Part shown: positions 12,165-25,204 of the stretch, in pieces
Layout of the letters: every line of letters begins with the position of its first letter
Numbering within the stretch: the stretch's first letter is position 1
Assembly: GCF_025698545.1 (NCBI RefSeq)
Contig: NC_068571.1
Location: 42,193,733-42,257,732 of the forward strand
DNA: 64,000 nucleotides
Direction: 5' to 3'
Source of the DNA: Gossypium raimondii
Taxonomy: Eukaryota > Streptophyta > Magnoliopsida > Malvales > Malvaceae
Translations under genes and position numbers: made by a program
The notes under the pieces: generated by a model
What the model saw: the letters and a program-made list of their open reading frames with translations, nothing else
Database searches by the model: none
What the model was told of the DNA's origin: nothing

Positions 12165-12403
12165 TATAAAATGCTCTCCATTTTTCCCACCCTACTTGCA
12201 CGGGTCTGCCTTCTAGTCCTACTCTGTTATAAATATATGGTATTTCTACTTATAAAATTTACCATAGTTGTGTAATTCTGAATATATATTTAATTCCTAG
12301 GAATAAGTCTATATATTGATTCCCTTTCAAATTTTTTGTGTGTTACTCTGTTGATATATCAAAAAAAAATTATAAAAAAGGTTTGATTTTAAGTTATATT
12401 CAC
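12165..12403 (+). other. 3' flank of RLP remnant B2
   Basis: Matches 8163-8400 downstream of remnant A. The similarity stops close to 12403, where the long-inverted-repeat element begins. Confidence 0.6.
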
Positions 12404-12734
12404 AGTCGTTTTAAATTATAAAACGGAGTCGACTTGGCTTTTGAAAAATGAAAATAAAAATGGGAGTCGCCACTAATCTTTTTTGATGAGGTGTGATCGG
12501 GTCACCTCGAAAAATAGTTGTTTTAATAAACAATTTGGTTCCATCAAAACAACTATTTTGGTCCACGAAAATTAAAAAACGGGTTCGGGAGTCGGTTACG
12601 TACAAGGAAGGATTAGCACCCTCGCAACGCCCCAAATTGGTACCTAGTTAATTAATTAGTGCCTTAGTGTCGAAGATTGAAAATTTGAAAAAGATTCAAA
12701 ACATGATCCTTTGTTGCACTACACCAAAACAGGC

Positions 12735-13330
12735 TTTTAGCGGCGCTTTTTAGCGCCGCAGATACTTTTAGCGACGCTTTGAAAAGCGTCGCAACAGATG
12801 CCGCTAAAGAATGCGCCGCTAACTTTAGCGGTGTTTTTAGAAATAAACGCCGCTAAAGGTGTTGGTCTATAGCGGCGCTACTAGCACAAACGCCGCTGAA
12901 GAGTAAGACCTTTAGCGGCGCTTTAGTGGAAGCGCCGCTAAAGACCCTGATCTTTAGCGGCGTTTTTGGGAGAAGCGTCGCTAAAGATCAGGGTCTTTAG
13001 CAGCGTTTTTATCTAAAAGGCCGCAATAGACCCTGATCTATAGCGGCGTTTATACCACAAACGCCACTAAAGAACCTATTCTTTAGCGGCGCTTTGACCA
13101 CAAACGCCACTAAAGACCTATTCTTTAGCGGCGTTTTCCCCTAAAACACCGCAATAGACTCTGATCTGTAGCGGCGCTTTCTCACAAACGCCGCTAAAGA
13201 CCATGATCTTTAGTGGTGCTTTTTCCACAAACGCTGCTAAAGACCTTTATCTTTAGCGACGCTTTAACCAAAAACGCCACTAAAAAGGCCACCAAATTTA
13301 GTGGCATTTTTTTAAAAAAAACGCCACTAA
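12735..13330. repeat. Left CACTA subterminal hairpin repeats
   Basis: About ten units of 50-70 bp, each a small inverted repeat of the form tttAGCGGCG...CGCCGCTaaa, for example at 12911-12941. Such subterminal repeats bind the TNPA-type transposase in the En/Spm system. Several units have decayed (AGTGGCA, AGCAGCG variants), mostly CpG to TpG/CpA changes. Confidence 0.9.
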
Positions 13331-13556
13331 ATTTGGCAGATTTGTAAAATAAAATTTTTTATATTTTTGCAGCCCTCCTGTAAAAACAAATCAGAAGAAA
13401 TCATATCTAAACCAGCCAAAAGTAATAAATCTATGTATTAAAGAAATAATATAATAAATATCAATAAATAAAATAAAATTCGTATTATTCTTACAAAAAT
13501 GTTAAAAGTTAAAATGATAATTAAAAGTCAAAATCAAAGTATATTTACACGATAGT

Positions 13557-15410
13557 CTAAGACGGCGGCTGTTGCAACTGCTGAAACATCTTCATCATAC
13601 TCTGAAGCTGCTGCTAGAGTTCATCAAACTTTTGACGCTGCTCTGCTTCCCTCGCTTTAGCCTCTGCTTCCCTCGTTTTAGCCTCTGCTTCCCTCGCTGC
13701 AGCCTGTACTTCTCTCGCTGCTGCCTCTGCTTCTCTTGCTGTCGCATCTGCTTTAAGCTGCTGCTGGAGTTCTTCATACTTTTGTTGAACCTCAGCTTCT
13801 CTCGCTACTGCATCTGCTTTCAGTTGTAGCTGGAGTTCTTCATATCTTTTTTGAACCTCAGCTTCTCTCGATGTTGCCTCCGCTTTAAGTTGTGTAATTT
13901 GCTCAGTTGTTGTCGCTTGCATCTGAGCCATCTAGTCTCTTAACCTCTGAACTTCAGCTTCGGCTCGACTCTCCGAATGCATATATTACTGCGAGCTAGA
14001 TCCAAAATATTGGGATGGGTTAACAAAAGATCCTTGAAATCGAACCCGACCATACCTTTCAGGACCCAAAACTTCAGTGATAATCCGGTTATCAATGTCG
14101 TCAATATGAACAGAACTATCTTTGGAAGTAATCGCCTTCACTCGCCTTTTTATCCTTCAATTTTTCCTAAAAATAAATCAAATAGTTAGGAGCATAATAT
14201 ATATTAAAAACCCAATGCAACATAACTTAACAATATTTGCATTACAATAAATGAAATAAATCATTAGAAAATAAACACTATAAATAATTAAAACAAGTGA
14301 AATTGTATTAATTAAGCAAACGTACCATAATTTACTGACTTTGAGTCATAAGGTTTCCATCTTTCTTCCTATGTGTAATGTCAAAAGTTGAAGGCGTCCA
14401 ACTTTTTGACCGGACGACAGTTCCTACAATACAATAGTAAAAATATTATTGTAAGTAAGTAATAAATATCTGCCAATATTAAAAAATTGAAAATACCTCT
14501 GCATGAGCTACACACGCAAAACTTTTCGACCCAGCTATGTGAGTGAATTTTTGTTGCTGCCTACTTTTTTTTCCAACTTCTTCACGATCCTACATTATGA
14601 AATTATTAGTACGTTAATTAGGAAATACTATACGCCAAAATAATTACAAAATTTTATAAGTTACACATACCTCTCCTTTCTTCGAAGTCCAAAATCTAAC
14701 GACCTCTTCCCACTGGTACCTCAGTATTCCCGGCGGGACATTTTGTAATCTCTCGTCGAGTGTTGTTTTTATCTTAAAATAGTTTTTCTTTAAAGTGCTC
14801 TTATGGTCTCTCCATCTTTTTCCCAATGCCTTCTTTACATAAGCATCGGAGACCTCTAGAGCAAATCTCGCCTACAAAAAACACAACTTAAGAAAGTAAA
14901 TGTAAACTAATCTTAAACCCAAGTATTATAAATGACATACACGTTTTTTTACCTTAATGTTATCGAGAGCTTGGTTCTTGTTACTTTCGGGCACTTTATG
15001 CCATGACTCGAAGTTAATTGGCAACATATTTGCATTCCCTGCTAGAATGCCCATGTATCCTGCTAAAAGGCGAGCTTCTGATCCAATAGGCTGACCTCTG
15101 GATACTTGGACACGCTCGACTGGATCTAGGTCGTATAAATCGCTCGAGATCTGCACGTCCGCGACCTCTCGCGCCCCCACAGTTTCATCTGAAAAATAAA
15201 AGTATTGTAATATACGAAATTTAAAAATAAACAAACAAGAAGTCAACACACATGTAAATTAAATGTTAAATTACTTTGAACTTCTATAGGTTCCTCAGGT
15301 GTAACCGGAACATTCAAGATCCAATAGTCATCATTGTTCGGTCTTTGTTTGTTTCACGAGTTTGGAGTACCTTGAACAATGCGGTGCGATTGCACTTTTC
15401 TTCTAGGCAT
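13557..15410 (-). pseudogene. CACTA TNPA-like / Transposase_24 (Ptta/En/Spm) gene
   Basis: Minus-strand gene starting MPRRKVQSHRIVQGTPNS at 15410. Exon-like blocks follow: a region with DYWILNVPVTPEEP near 15300, the block at 14960-15190 containing YMGILAGNANMLPINFESWH, the block at 14644-14870 with ALGKRWRDHKSTLKKNYF and WEEVVRFW, and a C-terminal coiled coil (13614-13931) built from repeated AREAEAKxREAE and KRYEELQLQLKA units. These are typical of plant Ptta/En/Spm transposase proteins, which bind the subterminal repeats. A stop follows TPNS in the first block and another stop lies near 13614 before the terminal QQLQQPPS. Frame changes between blocks may partly be introns. Damaged. Confidence 0.8.
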
Positions 15411-15536
15411 TTTATCTGCAATACAAATAAATTAGTTGAAAACTTAGTATACAATTACAACAATAATTTCACATATAAAATAGTTGAAATATCATCATTC
15501 GTAGATGTAATTAGATAATCGTAAAAAGTTAATACA

Positions 15537-18500
15537 TTATAATTCGTAAATCTCTTCATCCGTATCCTGGCGGACCCATTGAAATTGTGTACTAGTACTA
15601 GGGATGTTTTCGTTTAAGTTCTGTTCTGGAAATGGCAAAGTTTCTGTTCTGTCGTCAATGTCATGTCTACTTCCACTGCCCATGTCAAACAAGTCTCTAG
15701 GGATGTTACGGAGTACAACGTACCAGCCCTCATCAGTTGGGTCTTTTGAGTAAAAAACTTGTTTGACTTGAGAAGAAAATACATACGGCTCATCAATCAA
15801 TTGTTGTCCTATGTGAATCAATCGAGCGAAGTTTACCATTGTGAAACCAAATTGATCATGCTTGATTCCACGTGCAGTATTAACATCGGCCCAATCACCT
15901 CAAAATAAGACAACTTTCCATTTGCCGTAGTAATTCAACTCAATTATGTCAGTAAGAAGTCCAAAATATTCCACATTTCCCTCCACAGGATTATTGTCCC
16001 TAGCACTAGCATAACTTGTAATTGAGGAATTAACCACTATTCCACAATTTTGCGTTCTCCTCAATCTCTCGCGATATTTTGTATGAAATCTGAATCCATT
16101 TATGAGGAACGCACTATATCTTTTAACCACCCGATTTGGACCTTGAGAAAGCCATTTAACTTCGTCGATGACGTTCTTCCCACTCCAAACCTATTGAATG
16201 GAAAGTAAACATTTGTATTTAAAAATGTTTTGAGTAAATATTATTATTTGTCGGTGAAAGCTCCAATTACATACCGTTTGGCTTAACCATTCATGAAAAG
16301 ATTCTGTAAACAACTTATTGATATCTCGATGTTGTGTTCTTCGGGAGAGCGAACGAGATCTCAATATTTGTTTGTACTCACTATGTTAAAAATATGTTCA
16401 GTTTGTTAGATTATAAACAATTTTTAAATAATGAATATCCAACAAATTTGTAGAACTTACTTGCATAAAGGTTCCACTGATTCGTGGTGAAACAGAACAT
16501 ATCGATGTGCTTGAACCCACGATAAATCATATAATTCTGCAATTTCAACTTTACCGATTGGTTCTCCAAAACTTTGGAACAAATAATTATCGGCCAAGTT
16601 ATGATCCGTGAGTCCAGCATTTCTATTTGTTCTGTTCAACCTTGTTTCAACATCTTCCAAATATCTTGAACAGAAGGTCATACATTCCTCTGCCAAGTAG
16701 CCTTCAGCAATCGATCCTTCTGGATAACGCTTGTTGCAGCAATAAGACTTTAATTTGGATAGGAACCTAAACACAGTATACAACATTATCAAAAGTTGTA
16801 ACTAAAGGCATATAGGTGAATGAAGGAAAATTTTAAAAATTTCGATTAACACCTTTCTATGGGATACATCCATCGATAGAAAACGGGTCCGCCAAGAATT
16901 GCTTCATGCGGGAGATGGATTATCAAGTGAACCATAATAGTGAAGAAGGAAGGTGGGAAGATTTTCTCCATGTTGCATAAAGTTAAAGCGGCTCGATCCT
17001 GTACCTTCTGAAGTTCTTGAACATCCAAAACTTTGCCACAAATGGCTTTCATTATATTGGATAGTTCAATTATACAAGACGCGTCACCTTCTTGAAATAC
17101 AACATCGTAGAAACAACTGGCGATAAATCTTGCATCAAGATGTGATAGTCATGTGATTTTAGCAAATATAGTCTTCGATCTTTAACACTAACACATCGAG
17201 ATATATTAGATGCATACGCATCAGAACCTTTATATCCTTCAACACCATGCGAACACTTCTTTCTCTGTCTTCGACATTGAGAAAATAGAAAGCGACAACC
17301 GATATTTACCATTCGAAGTGGATTCGGATGAAGATCGGTCAATTCCCATCGAACTAAATCAAGTCGACTCGAAGATTGTCTTTTGATTTTCCGTCTACAT
17401 TCAAAATTGTACAGACAATGTTCTCGCAGACATTTTTCTCAATATGCATAACATCAAGATTGTGTCGTAAAAGGTGGTACTCCCAATAAGGCAACTCAAA
17501 AAAAATACTTCTTTTTTTCCACAAGTCTGCCTCATTAGGATCATCCTCTTCATCGGAGTTATCATCAGCTTCATCATTTGATCTTCTATGTCTTTGCGTG
17601 TTTGGCGGTTGATTCATCTTCCCATAACTAAAATTCATATCTTCCAACATTAACAAGATTTCAGATCCACTTGTCTGCGAAGGAGCTTCTCTGAACTCTT
17701 CAGTACTGTCAAATACCGAACTCTAAGATCTAAATCTATGATTTTCCGGTAACCACCGGTGATACCCCATGTAAGAGAAATTTTTCCCATTGTATAACCA
17801 TTGCGAACATGTTTGTGCAGCACAACAAGGGCACGCATAACGACCCTTGGTACTCCAACCGGATAAATTGGCATAAGCGGGGAAGTCATTAATGGTCCAC
17901 ATCAAAGCGCACGTAAATTAAAGTTCTCCTTTCTCAAGACATCGTATGTCTCGACACCACCCATAATTGTTTTAACTCTTCAATAAGTGGCTGTAAATAA
18001 ATGTCGATATCATTCCGGGCCCTTTCTCTCGTGGATAATCATAGATAAGATAAGGGAAGATTGCTTCATGCAAATCCACGAGGCGATTGTAAGGAACAAG
18101 CACCATCGGCCAAAATCTTGTATGCGATTACTCATGATCTTGTAAGGATTAAATCCATCGATGCTAGGCCAAGCCTCACACTCCTGGGATCGCTTGCAAA
18201 GCTTGGAAATTTATTGTCAAATGATTTCCAAGCTAAAGAATCTGCCGGATGCCTTAATAATCCATCATCGGTTCGTCCTTCATGGTGCCACGTCATTGAC
18301 TCCGCTGTCTTTGAGGACATGAAAAGCCTTTGAAGCCTTGGTATCAGCGAAAAATGCCGTAAAATCTTGACCGGCTTCTTTCTTGGCTGTGCATCATTTT
18401 CATCGTCGTTCCCATCTTCTATGTTTCTATTTATCCAACGGGATTCGCCGCATACATGACAGTACTGTTGGTTTCTCCGATCGCCCCAATACAACATGCA

Positions 18501-19197
18501 ATCATTCGGGCAACTATGGATTTTGTTGTACCCAAGACCTAATTCTTTTATCATTTTCTTCATATCTTTGCATGACTGAGGGATCTTTGCAAACGGAAAC
18601 ATTTCTCTCAAAAACTCTAACAGCATTGTCAATGAGTTCCCGGTCCACCCTCCCAAACATTTTAACTGGAAAAGACGAATGCATAAAGACATTTTTGAAA
18701 ATTTCGATCCCTCATATAGTTCTTCATTCATCTCATTAAGTAGCGCGTAGAACTTTGCCGCTTCTCCATTCGGCTCTTCATGATGTACACATCTTCCGGG
18801 TTCGGCAATCATCAGATGGCACAAAGTCGGGTGGGAACGATTGTAAACCATGACTGTGAATATTAAATGCTTCCCGCAACATCCCTTCCATATCATCCCC
18901 TCTAACAGACTGATGGTAAGCAGTACTATCATAAGATACATCCATCCTTGAAGAGGAAGTACTAGGCGGGCATTCTCCATGAAAAAACCATTGTTTATAA
19001 CCACGAACAAACCCATCAACAATTAGATGCTCGTATACAACTTCACGATAATGTCAGTTTATGTTGACACACTTCTTACACGGGCAAAGAATCATGTTCT
19101 CTTGGCTTGCATATTGAAATGCAAAATCTAGAAAAGTTTGTACTCCATTTCGATAATCGTCGCTTACCCTTGACAAATTCATCCAAGACCGGTCCAT
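15537..19197 (-). pseudogene. CACTA TNP2-like transposase (Transposase_21, DUF4218, DUF4216)
   Basis: On the minus strand, from 19197: an N-terminal transposase-associated domain (MDRSWMNLSR, then CPCKKCVN), Transposase_21 (18132-18750, with CxxC in YCHVCGESRW and the LRHFSLIPRLQRLF block; continuing 17354-17905 with LDVMHIEKNVCENI), DUF4218 (16457-17052, with PPSFFTIMVHLIIHLPHE and EGSIAEGYLAEECMTFCSRY) and DUF4216 (15537-16130, with INGFRFHTKYRERLRRTQN and VKQVFYSKDP). This is the normal order in plant CACTA transposases, which cut and paste the element. Damage: a TGA replaces the tryptophan codon after CVNIN (near 19040), the frame is lost at 18140, and further shifts lie near 17700, 17350 and 16800. 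Some breaks may be introns. Confidence 0.88.
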
Positions 19198-19261
19198 TTC
19201 TTATTTCTTGAAGCCTAATCTTGACAATAATGTGCACATGTTTAGGATTTAGGAATAAGTA

Positions 19262-20215
19262 TAATTAAGCTACGTAAGTTATGTTTATGTAAGTTATTTA
19301 TTATGAAAATTATGTAAGTTATGTAATTTACGAATAATTAAAAATATGTAAGTTATGTAAGTTGTAAGTTATGTATAATATTAAATAACTAAGTTATGTA
19401 ATTTATGTATAATATTAATGTAAGTTATGTATAATATTAAATAACTAAGTTATGTAATTTATGTATAATATTAATGTAAGTTATGTATAATATATTAAAT
19501 AACTAAGTTATGTAATTTCGTATAATATTAATGTATGTTATGTAATTTATGTATAATATTAATGTAAGTTATGTATAATATTAATTAACTAAGTTATGTA
19601 ATTTATGTATAATATTAATGTAAGTTATGTATAATATTAAATAACTAAGTTATGTATAATATTAAATAACTAAGTTATGTAATTTCATATAATATTAATG
19701 TATGTTATGTAATTTATGTATAATTAACTAATTAAGTTATGTAATTTATGTATAATAACTAATTAAGTTATGTAATTTATGTATATTAACTAATTAAGTT
19801 ATGTAATTTATGTATATTAACTAATTATGTTATGTAATTTATGTATATTAACTAATTATGTTATGTAATTTATGTATATTAACTAATTAAGTTATGTAAT
19901 TTATGTATAATATTAATGTAAGTTATGTATAATATTAAATAACTAAGTTATGTAATTTATGTATAATATTAATGTATGTTATGTAATTTATGTATATTAA
20001 CTAATTAAGTTATGTAATTTATGTATAATATTAATGTAAGTTATGTATAATATTAATTAACTAAGTTATGTAATTTATGTATAATATTAATGTAAGTTAT
20101 GTATAATATTAAATAACTAAGTTATGTAATTATGTATAATATTAATGTAAGTTATGTATAATATTAATTAACTAAGTTATGTAATTTATGTATATTAACT
20201 AATGTAAGTTATGTA
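19262..20215. repeat. AT-rich minisatellite upstream of the CACTA transposase
   Basis: Nearly 1 kb of irregular tandem units built from taagttatgtaatttatgta and taatattaatgtaagttatg alternations, with unit lengths of roughly 35-45 bp. It starts about 65 bp upstream of the TNP2-like start, where the promoter would be. Confidence 0.9.
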
Positions 20216-22529
20216 ATATCTTATATTTATATTTATATTTATATTTTAATTTTTACTATTCGTAAATTTGAGATTTTATATTTATATTTTAATTTTTACA
20301 TAATTTGGTATCTCAATGTTTATAACGCTATTAGTTAAATGAAATATCTTATTTTAAGTAAAATGCTTATGAGAATTTTACAATTTTATTAATTTCATTA
20401 AAATTCTTAGCGAAGAAAGAAATTAATTATGAATTCTGTAATGCGAGACTTGAATGCACTAGGAATGTGATGAACTGAGGTCTATTATTCAAAAATTATA
20501 GGAAAAACAGGAGCAGATGTTGAATTATATTCATGGCTGCTAAGAACTCATTGTATGAGTATTTGGTGTTCAAATTAATTATGATTATTTACCTATTTGC
20601 AGCTGGCTTTGTTATGAAATTAATTTGCATAAAATAAAGCCTTATTCAAATCTTGATCGATGCTTATTTCATTTGCCTTTGACCTCTAATCTTTCATTCA
20701 ATTCTGTGGTAATCATGCTTATTTCATTTACCTTTAAAACTTGTTCTTTGCAGTACATGAATGATAATCTTGCTATCCAAGAAAATGAATGTTTTGAAAC
20801 ACAAAAATAGACAAATTCTTCAAATTCATAGAAGCGTAGGCCACACTTCATAGAAGAAATTACAAAATCTCAGGTTCATGATTTTGTCCTGCATAACCAT
20901 CTGGAAATATCCAAAATTCCACATGTTTGATGCTTCCTTTTATACAACTAAATATAGTGACATGATTCAGAGGCCACAACTGCCTATGTCCAAACTCGTG
21001 AAGTGCACATTTCACTGTCTCAAGACACATGTTATATGCAGTTAAATTTTTTAATGAATCATTATTACAATCTAGCATCATACATGGATATAAGCATTCA
21101 GGGCAATCATATAAGAAACTAAGAATGTATGATGAGGAAAATAGATCTCTACAATGTAGACATTTGCTTTCAAATGGAAACGTAAGTCAAGAAACTTACA
21201 GCAAATCTCAAAAGAAGACAAGATTTTCCAACACCAGAATCTCCAATAAACAGAAGCTTGAACTGGTAGTCACTGCAAAAGATTGCAACCAGATAATATC
21301 AGTATCTGTTCCAATGATGCATAAAAATAACATCTACAACTGTAACATAAAATTTTATTTTCACCAAAAGAGGCCTAATCCCCAAACCCAGTCTCTCATA
21401 AAACAAATGAAGTTTAACTTGTCAGCGTTAAAATGCCAATTAACCAAATTAAGTGCCCAAAGATTAACCTTAGAATGCCAAGCAATTATCGGTTGACTCC
21501 TAATTTTACTGGTGCATCAAGAAAGCGCAATACAAAATGAATTTCGATTTCAAACAAATTACAGCAAGTCACCATCATTCACTCATATATACATACATAA
21601 TGAGCACATTTTTTAAGACAGATTTGCTTCTTCAATACACATAATCGATTTAGCAACATGTTAACAAAATATAACAAATTATTTGCAAAAGAATAATATA
21701 CCACAATTTATTATGGCATCTTACAAAATTAGAAGCCTATGTCCCTCCTGAATCCATTAATTGACCACATAACACATTAACAATAAAAAAGACCTAAAAG
21801 CTCGCGCTTTTAAAAAAATATATTTTCAATTCCACAAAGAAATCCAAGTAACAAATAAGATAATAATAACAGAAAAAACAGAAGGGAACATCTGAATTTC
21901 ATCAACAGATCTGAAATCAGAAGGAATTAAAGTAAGGACATTTTGATTAACTAATTAAGTTCAGGAAACTTACCTAAATACGAGCTGATCAATAAGGCAG
22001 TAACAAATCGTTAACAAACAATTTTGAGTTCTCCTTTCTTTAACAGTTGGGCAAATGCAGTGTGAGTACCTTAAACAAAAGTTGAACATAAGAACAACTG
22101 TTAATGTTAACTCTTCAACCATGAGAAGAACAAACTAGAAAGCAAACCCAGGATCGGCACTTCTTCCTAAACCCTAGACACGCAAAAATTCCCAAATTCC
22201 CCGAATTCCCAAACAAACAGGCCAAAGCTTGGTGATTGAATTTATTATTTAAACCCCAATTTCCCAAATTACACTTAACCCAAACCCTAAATCAAGATAC
22301 ATCATTTTAAAAGAAAAAAAGCTTACCTTTTAACCACAAATTCCGCAACTTTGATACTATCCTGTCAAGATTGGCTCAACTGTTGCTTCGTTTCACCTGA
22401 TTTGTGAGTTCCCCTCTCCCTTTTTTCCTTTGTATTTTCTCTTTCGTTTCAATCGCTTTCGTTTTGTCCTCTGATTCTGTTTCTATTTATTGTGTTCTGC
22501 CTATAGAGAAAATGGCAAAGTTAAAACAC
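20216..22529. other. CACTA filler, partly captured host sequence
   Basis: No intact gene. It contains the Rab exon at 21200-21272. On the minus strand there are further splice-like sites, for example TTTAG|GTAAGT near 21970 and AAAAG|GTAAGC near 22327, and leader-like sequence with gtctagggtttagg near 22180, suggesting that about 1.2 kb of a host gene 5' end (about 21200-22400) was captured. An open stretch at 20860-21081 has no family I recognise. Confidence 0.5.
21200..21272 (-). pseudogene. Captured exon of a Rab GTPase (Rab1/RABD-like)
   Basis: On the minus strand, TTTTGCAG is followed by 73 bases encoding [20 protein letters not shown] and then LRFA, followed by GTAAGTTT. The P-loop GDSGVGKS (GxxxxGKS) is intact. 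The exon limits (starting TGACTAC, ending at RFA) correspond to exon 2 of plant RABD genes, as I recall them. The other Rab motifs (switch regions, NKxD, C-terminal cysteines) are not present nearby, so this is a gene fragment carried by the transposon. Confidence 0.85.
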
Positions 22530-22680
22530 GATGAACAGAAACGGCGTCGTTTTGCCAAAATTTTAAGACACCATTCCGGCGTTTGTTAGGAAAACGCCAC
22601 TATTTCTTGTATATTTGCGGCGTTTCCAAAAAACGCCACTAAAAACTTAAGTTATAGTCTGAAACGGCGCCATTTAATAA
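22530..22680. repeat. Internal cluster of CACTA hairpin repeats (1)
   Basis: Two or three units of the subterminal type (gcggcgtttccaaaaaacgcc near 22616) lie 3 kb inside the right end. They also carry the AACGGCGTCGTTTT/AAACGGCGCCATTT motif seen at 23470 and 23552. Confidence 0.8.
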
Positions 22681-22844
22681 AGCTTTAATGCATATTTCAA
22701 ACTATTTTTTAACTTATTAAACTTAATTCTATTTAAAATAATATTTAAATGACAAAAACATTATACCAATTGATATCAATTGGTACTTTAAATTGATTTT
22801 TTAAAACATTATTTAAAGAAATTAATCTAAACTAACCTAATACC

Positions 22845-22965
22845 CTTATCCGACCCCTGAAACCCTAAACCCTAAATTCTAAACCACTAACCCTTAGCCC
22901 GTAACTCTTAACCCCTAAACCCCTAACCCTTATATCCCAAACCTTAAATCCATATATACCCCCTA
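22845..22965. repeat. Degenerate telomere-like CCCTAAA stretch (1)
   Basis: Reads as variants of the plant telomere unit, for example aaaccctaaaccctaaattc and aacccctaaacccctaaccc. Similar stretches lie at 23250-23355 and 24660-24770. They are inside the CACTA element, so they are not a chromosome end. Confidence 0.7.
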
Positions 22966-23249
22966 ATCCTTAAAATAGCACGGCCATCCAAAATAATCCC
23001 TAAATCTTTAATGATCATAAAATAGTTATAATTGATTAAACAATAATTAATAGTAGACAACTTTTATTTTTTTGTATAAAGTTTGAAATTTATAATATTT
23101 AATTTTATTGATAAATAAATAAATTTAAACTATATACTCATAATTTCAATATATTAAATTTATTATTATATATTTTAGAAATATATAAGAACATATTTGA
23201 TATAAAAATTAATAAAACTAATTAATCTAATAACTTAAACTCTAACATA

Positions 23250-23355
23250 ACCGTTGAAACCTTAAACCCCAAATCCATAACCCCCTAACCCATTACCCTT
23301 AAATCCCCTAACCCCTAAAGCATAACCCTTAAACCCTAAATCCCCCCAACCCCTA
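23250..23355. repeat. Degenerate telomere-like CCCTAAA stretch (2)
   Basis: Variants of aaaccccaaatccataaccc and cttaaaccctaaatcc, like those at 22845-22965. Surrounding sequence at both sites is also alike (ataaccgttgaaacc versus catgaccgttcaaa), so the filler is itself internally duplicated. Confidence 0.65.
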
Positions 23356-23394
23356 AAATCAAATTTTCAATTACACAAACAAACGGTGACATTT

Positions 23395-23655
23395 TCACAA
23401 AATTGTACACATATTTGCGGCGTTTTCCCGAAAAACGCCAGTAATAGAGTACATCATTCAACTGAAACGACGCCGTTCTGATAGAGTATCAAGAATATTA
23501 GCGGCGCTTACCTATAAAACGCCACAATAGAAACTGATTCCCTAACACGTAACGACGTCGTATATTGCAATATTTGTGGCGTTTTTGACTAAAACGCCGG
23601 TAAAGGCTACCTTTTGCGGCGTTTTTCTATAGAAACGCCGCTAAATTTCTCTTTT
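23395..23655. repeat. Internal cluster of CACTA hairpin repeats (2)
   Basis: Four or five units with GCGGCGTTTT...AAACGCC arms, 2.2 kb inside the right terminus, followed by 1.5 kb of very AT-rich filler (23660-25200) that contains TA microsatellites at 23949-23980 and 24228-24250. Confidence 0.8.
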
Positions 23656-23944
23656 TTTTGTGATCTTACATTTAAATAATTAATTACCTAACAAATACAT
23701 AATTACCTACTTATTTATTTGTTTATTTATTTATACCAAGATTATTTTGGTCCTATATATACAAATTAAATAATTAATAACTATATATATATATCCATAT
23801 ATATCAAAAATTTCAAATGGCCGTTAAATATTTGGGTTAAATGTTTTAAATATACAACTATTATTAGTTAATTGTATCATTTAACAATCTTCAAATTATA
23901 AATTAACATGCATCCATAAAATGATCATCTAACTACCACGCACC

Positions 23945-23982
<38 letters not shown>

Positions 23983-25204
23983 ATTAATTAATAATTATAA
24001 TATAAACTATACTAAACTTCGTTAATATATATTAATTAAATTAATCGATCATCCGGATTTATTTTACAAATATATATTTACCGTAAAAATTAATCAATCT
24101 AATATTAACCTCTTAAGAAACCCTATCATGACCGTCTAAACCCCGACCAAACCCAAAAATTCCTAAATTAATACTCTTTAATAATCACAAAATATAGTGA
24201 AAATCTATTAAACATGCAAGTTAATTAATTATATATATATATATATATATTATATATAGTAGTTAAAAATGTTGTACAAATTAGTTGAAATATATGCTAG
24301 CAATATCTTTATGACAAAAATTTTGTATATATGGATCTAAATATAAGTTTTTATCATTTTGAACTTAAGTATCGATATTTTTGCATCGGTATATTGCTAC
24401 TAATTAACCATATATATATAGCCATATATATATATCAAAAAATCAATTAATGGTTATTAGGGCGGTTAAATGTTTTTAAATATACAAGATAATTATACAA
24501 GTCTCAAATTATAAATTATCAATCGACATGCATAAAGTGATCATGATCTACCTATTATAATATTCAATATATATATATTAAATTTATTCTGGAATATCTA
24601 TTTTACAAATATATAAGAACGTATATATTCACCATAAAAAATAATCAAAAACAAATCTAATTAATTAAACCCTGTACATGACCGTTCAAATTAACCCTAA
24701 ATCTCAAACCCCTAAACCTCTAACCCCTAAATTAACCTTAAATCCCAATTACCTTAAATCTATACCCCGTACTCATTAAAATACCGTCCATAAAAAAAAT
24801 TCCCTAAATGTTTAATATATATAATTAATCATAAAATATAGTCAATAATTAATGGTTAAAATATATATATTTAATTTGTATAAATTAGTCGAACAATATA
24901 TACTACCAAAATTTATTACTCTTGTAAAAAGTTAATTCTATTTTTAATTTATTCTTTACATTAATACAACAATTTAAGTTTTATTATATTTTATTTTATT
25001 CATAATTTAATATATTTTCTCTCGTAAAGTAGTTTAAATAATCAATGTTATAAATAGTTAGTTATTATATATATACGACTTCTCTTTAATAAAAACTTTT
25101 TATATTAATCAATATTATTTGTTAATTATAATTTAAATGTAAATTGTCCCACTATATAATAAATAGAACAAAATATTAATTATTTCAACTTATAAGATTT
25201 TTGT

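Noticed and set aside
12735-13330. CRISPR-like array of regularly spaced repeats
   Set aside because: Units are palindromic CACTA subterminal repeats in plant nuclear DNA, with diverged units and no cas genes.
13572-13829. Plus-strand frame rich in Cys, Phe and Leu with repeated FPRFSLC units
   Set aside because: It is the antisense shadow of the coiled-coil repeats of the CACTA TNPA-like gene.
20860-21081. 73-codon minus-strand frame in the CACTA filler
   Set aside because: No recognised family, no splice context linking it to the Rab exon; left as unassigned captured sequence.
22845-24770. True chromosome-end telomere
   Set aside because: The repeats are degenerate, short and lie inside a transposon with intact flanks on both sides.
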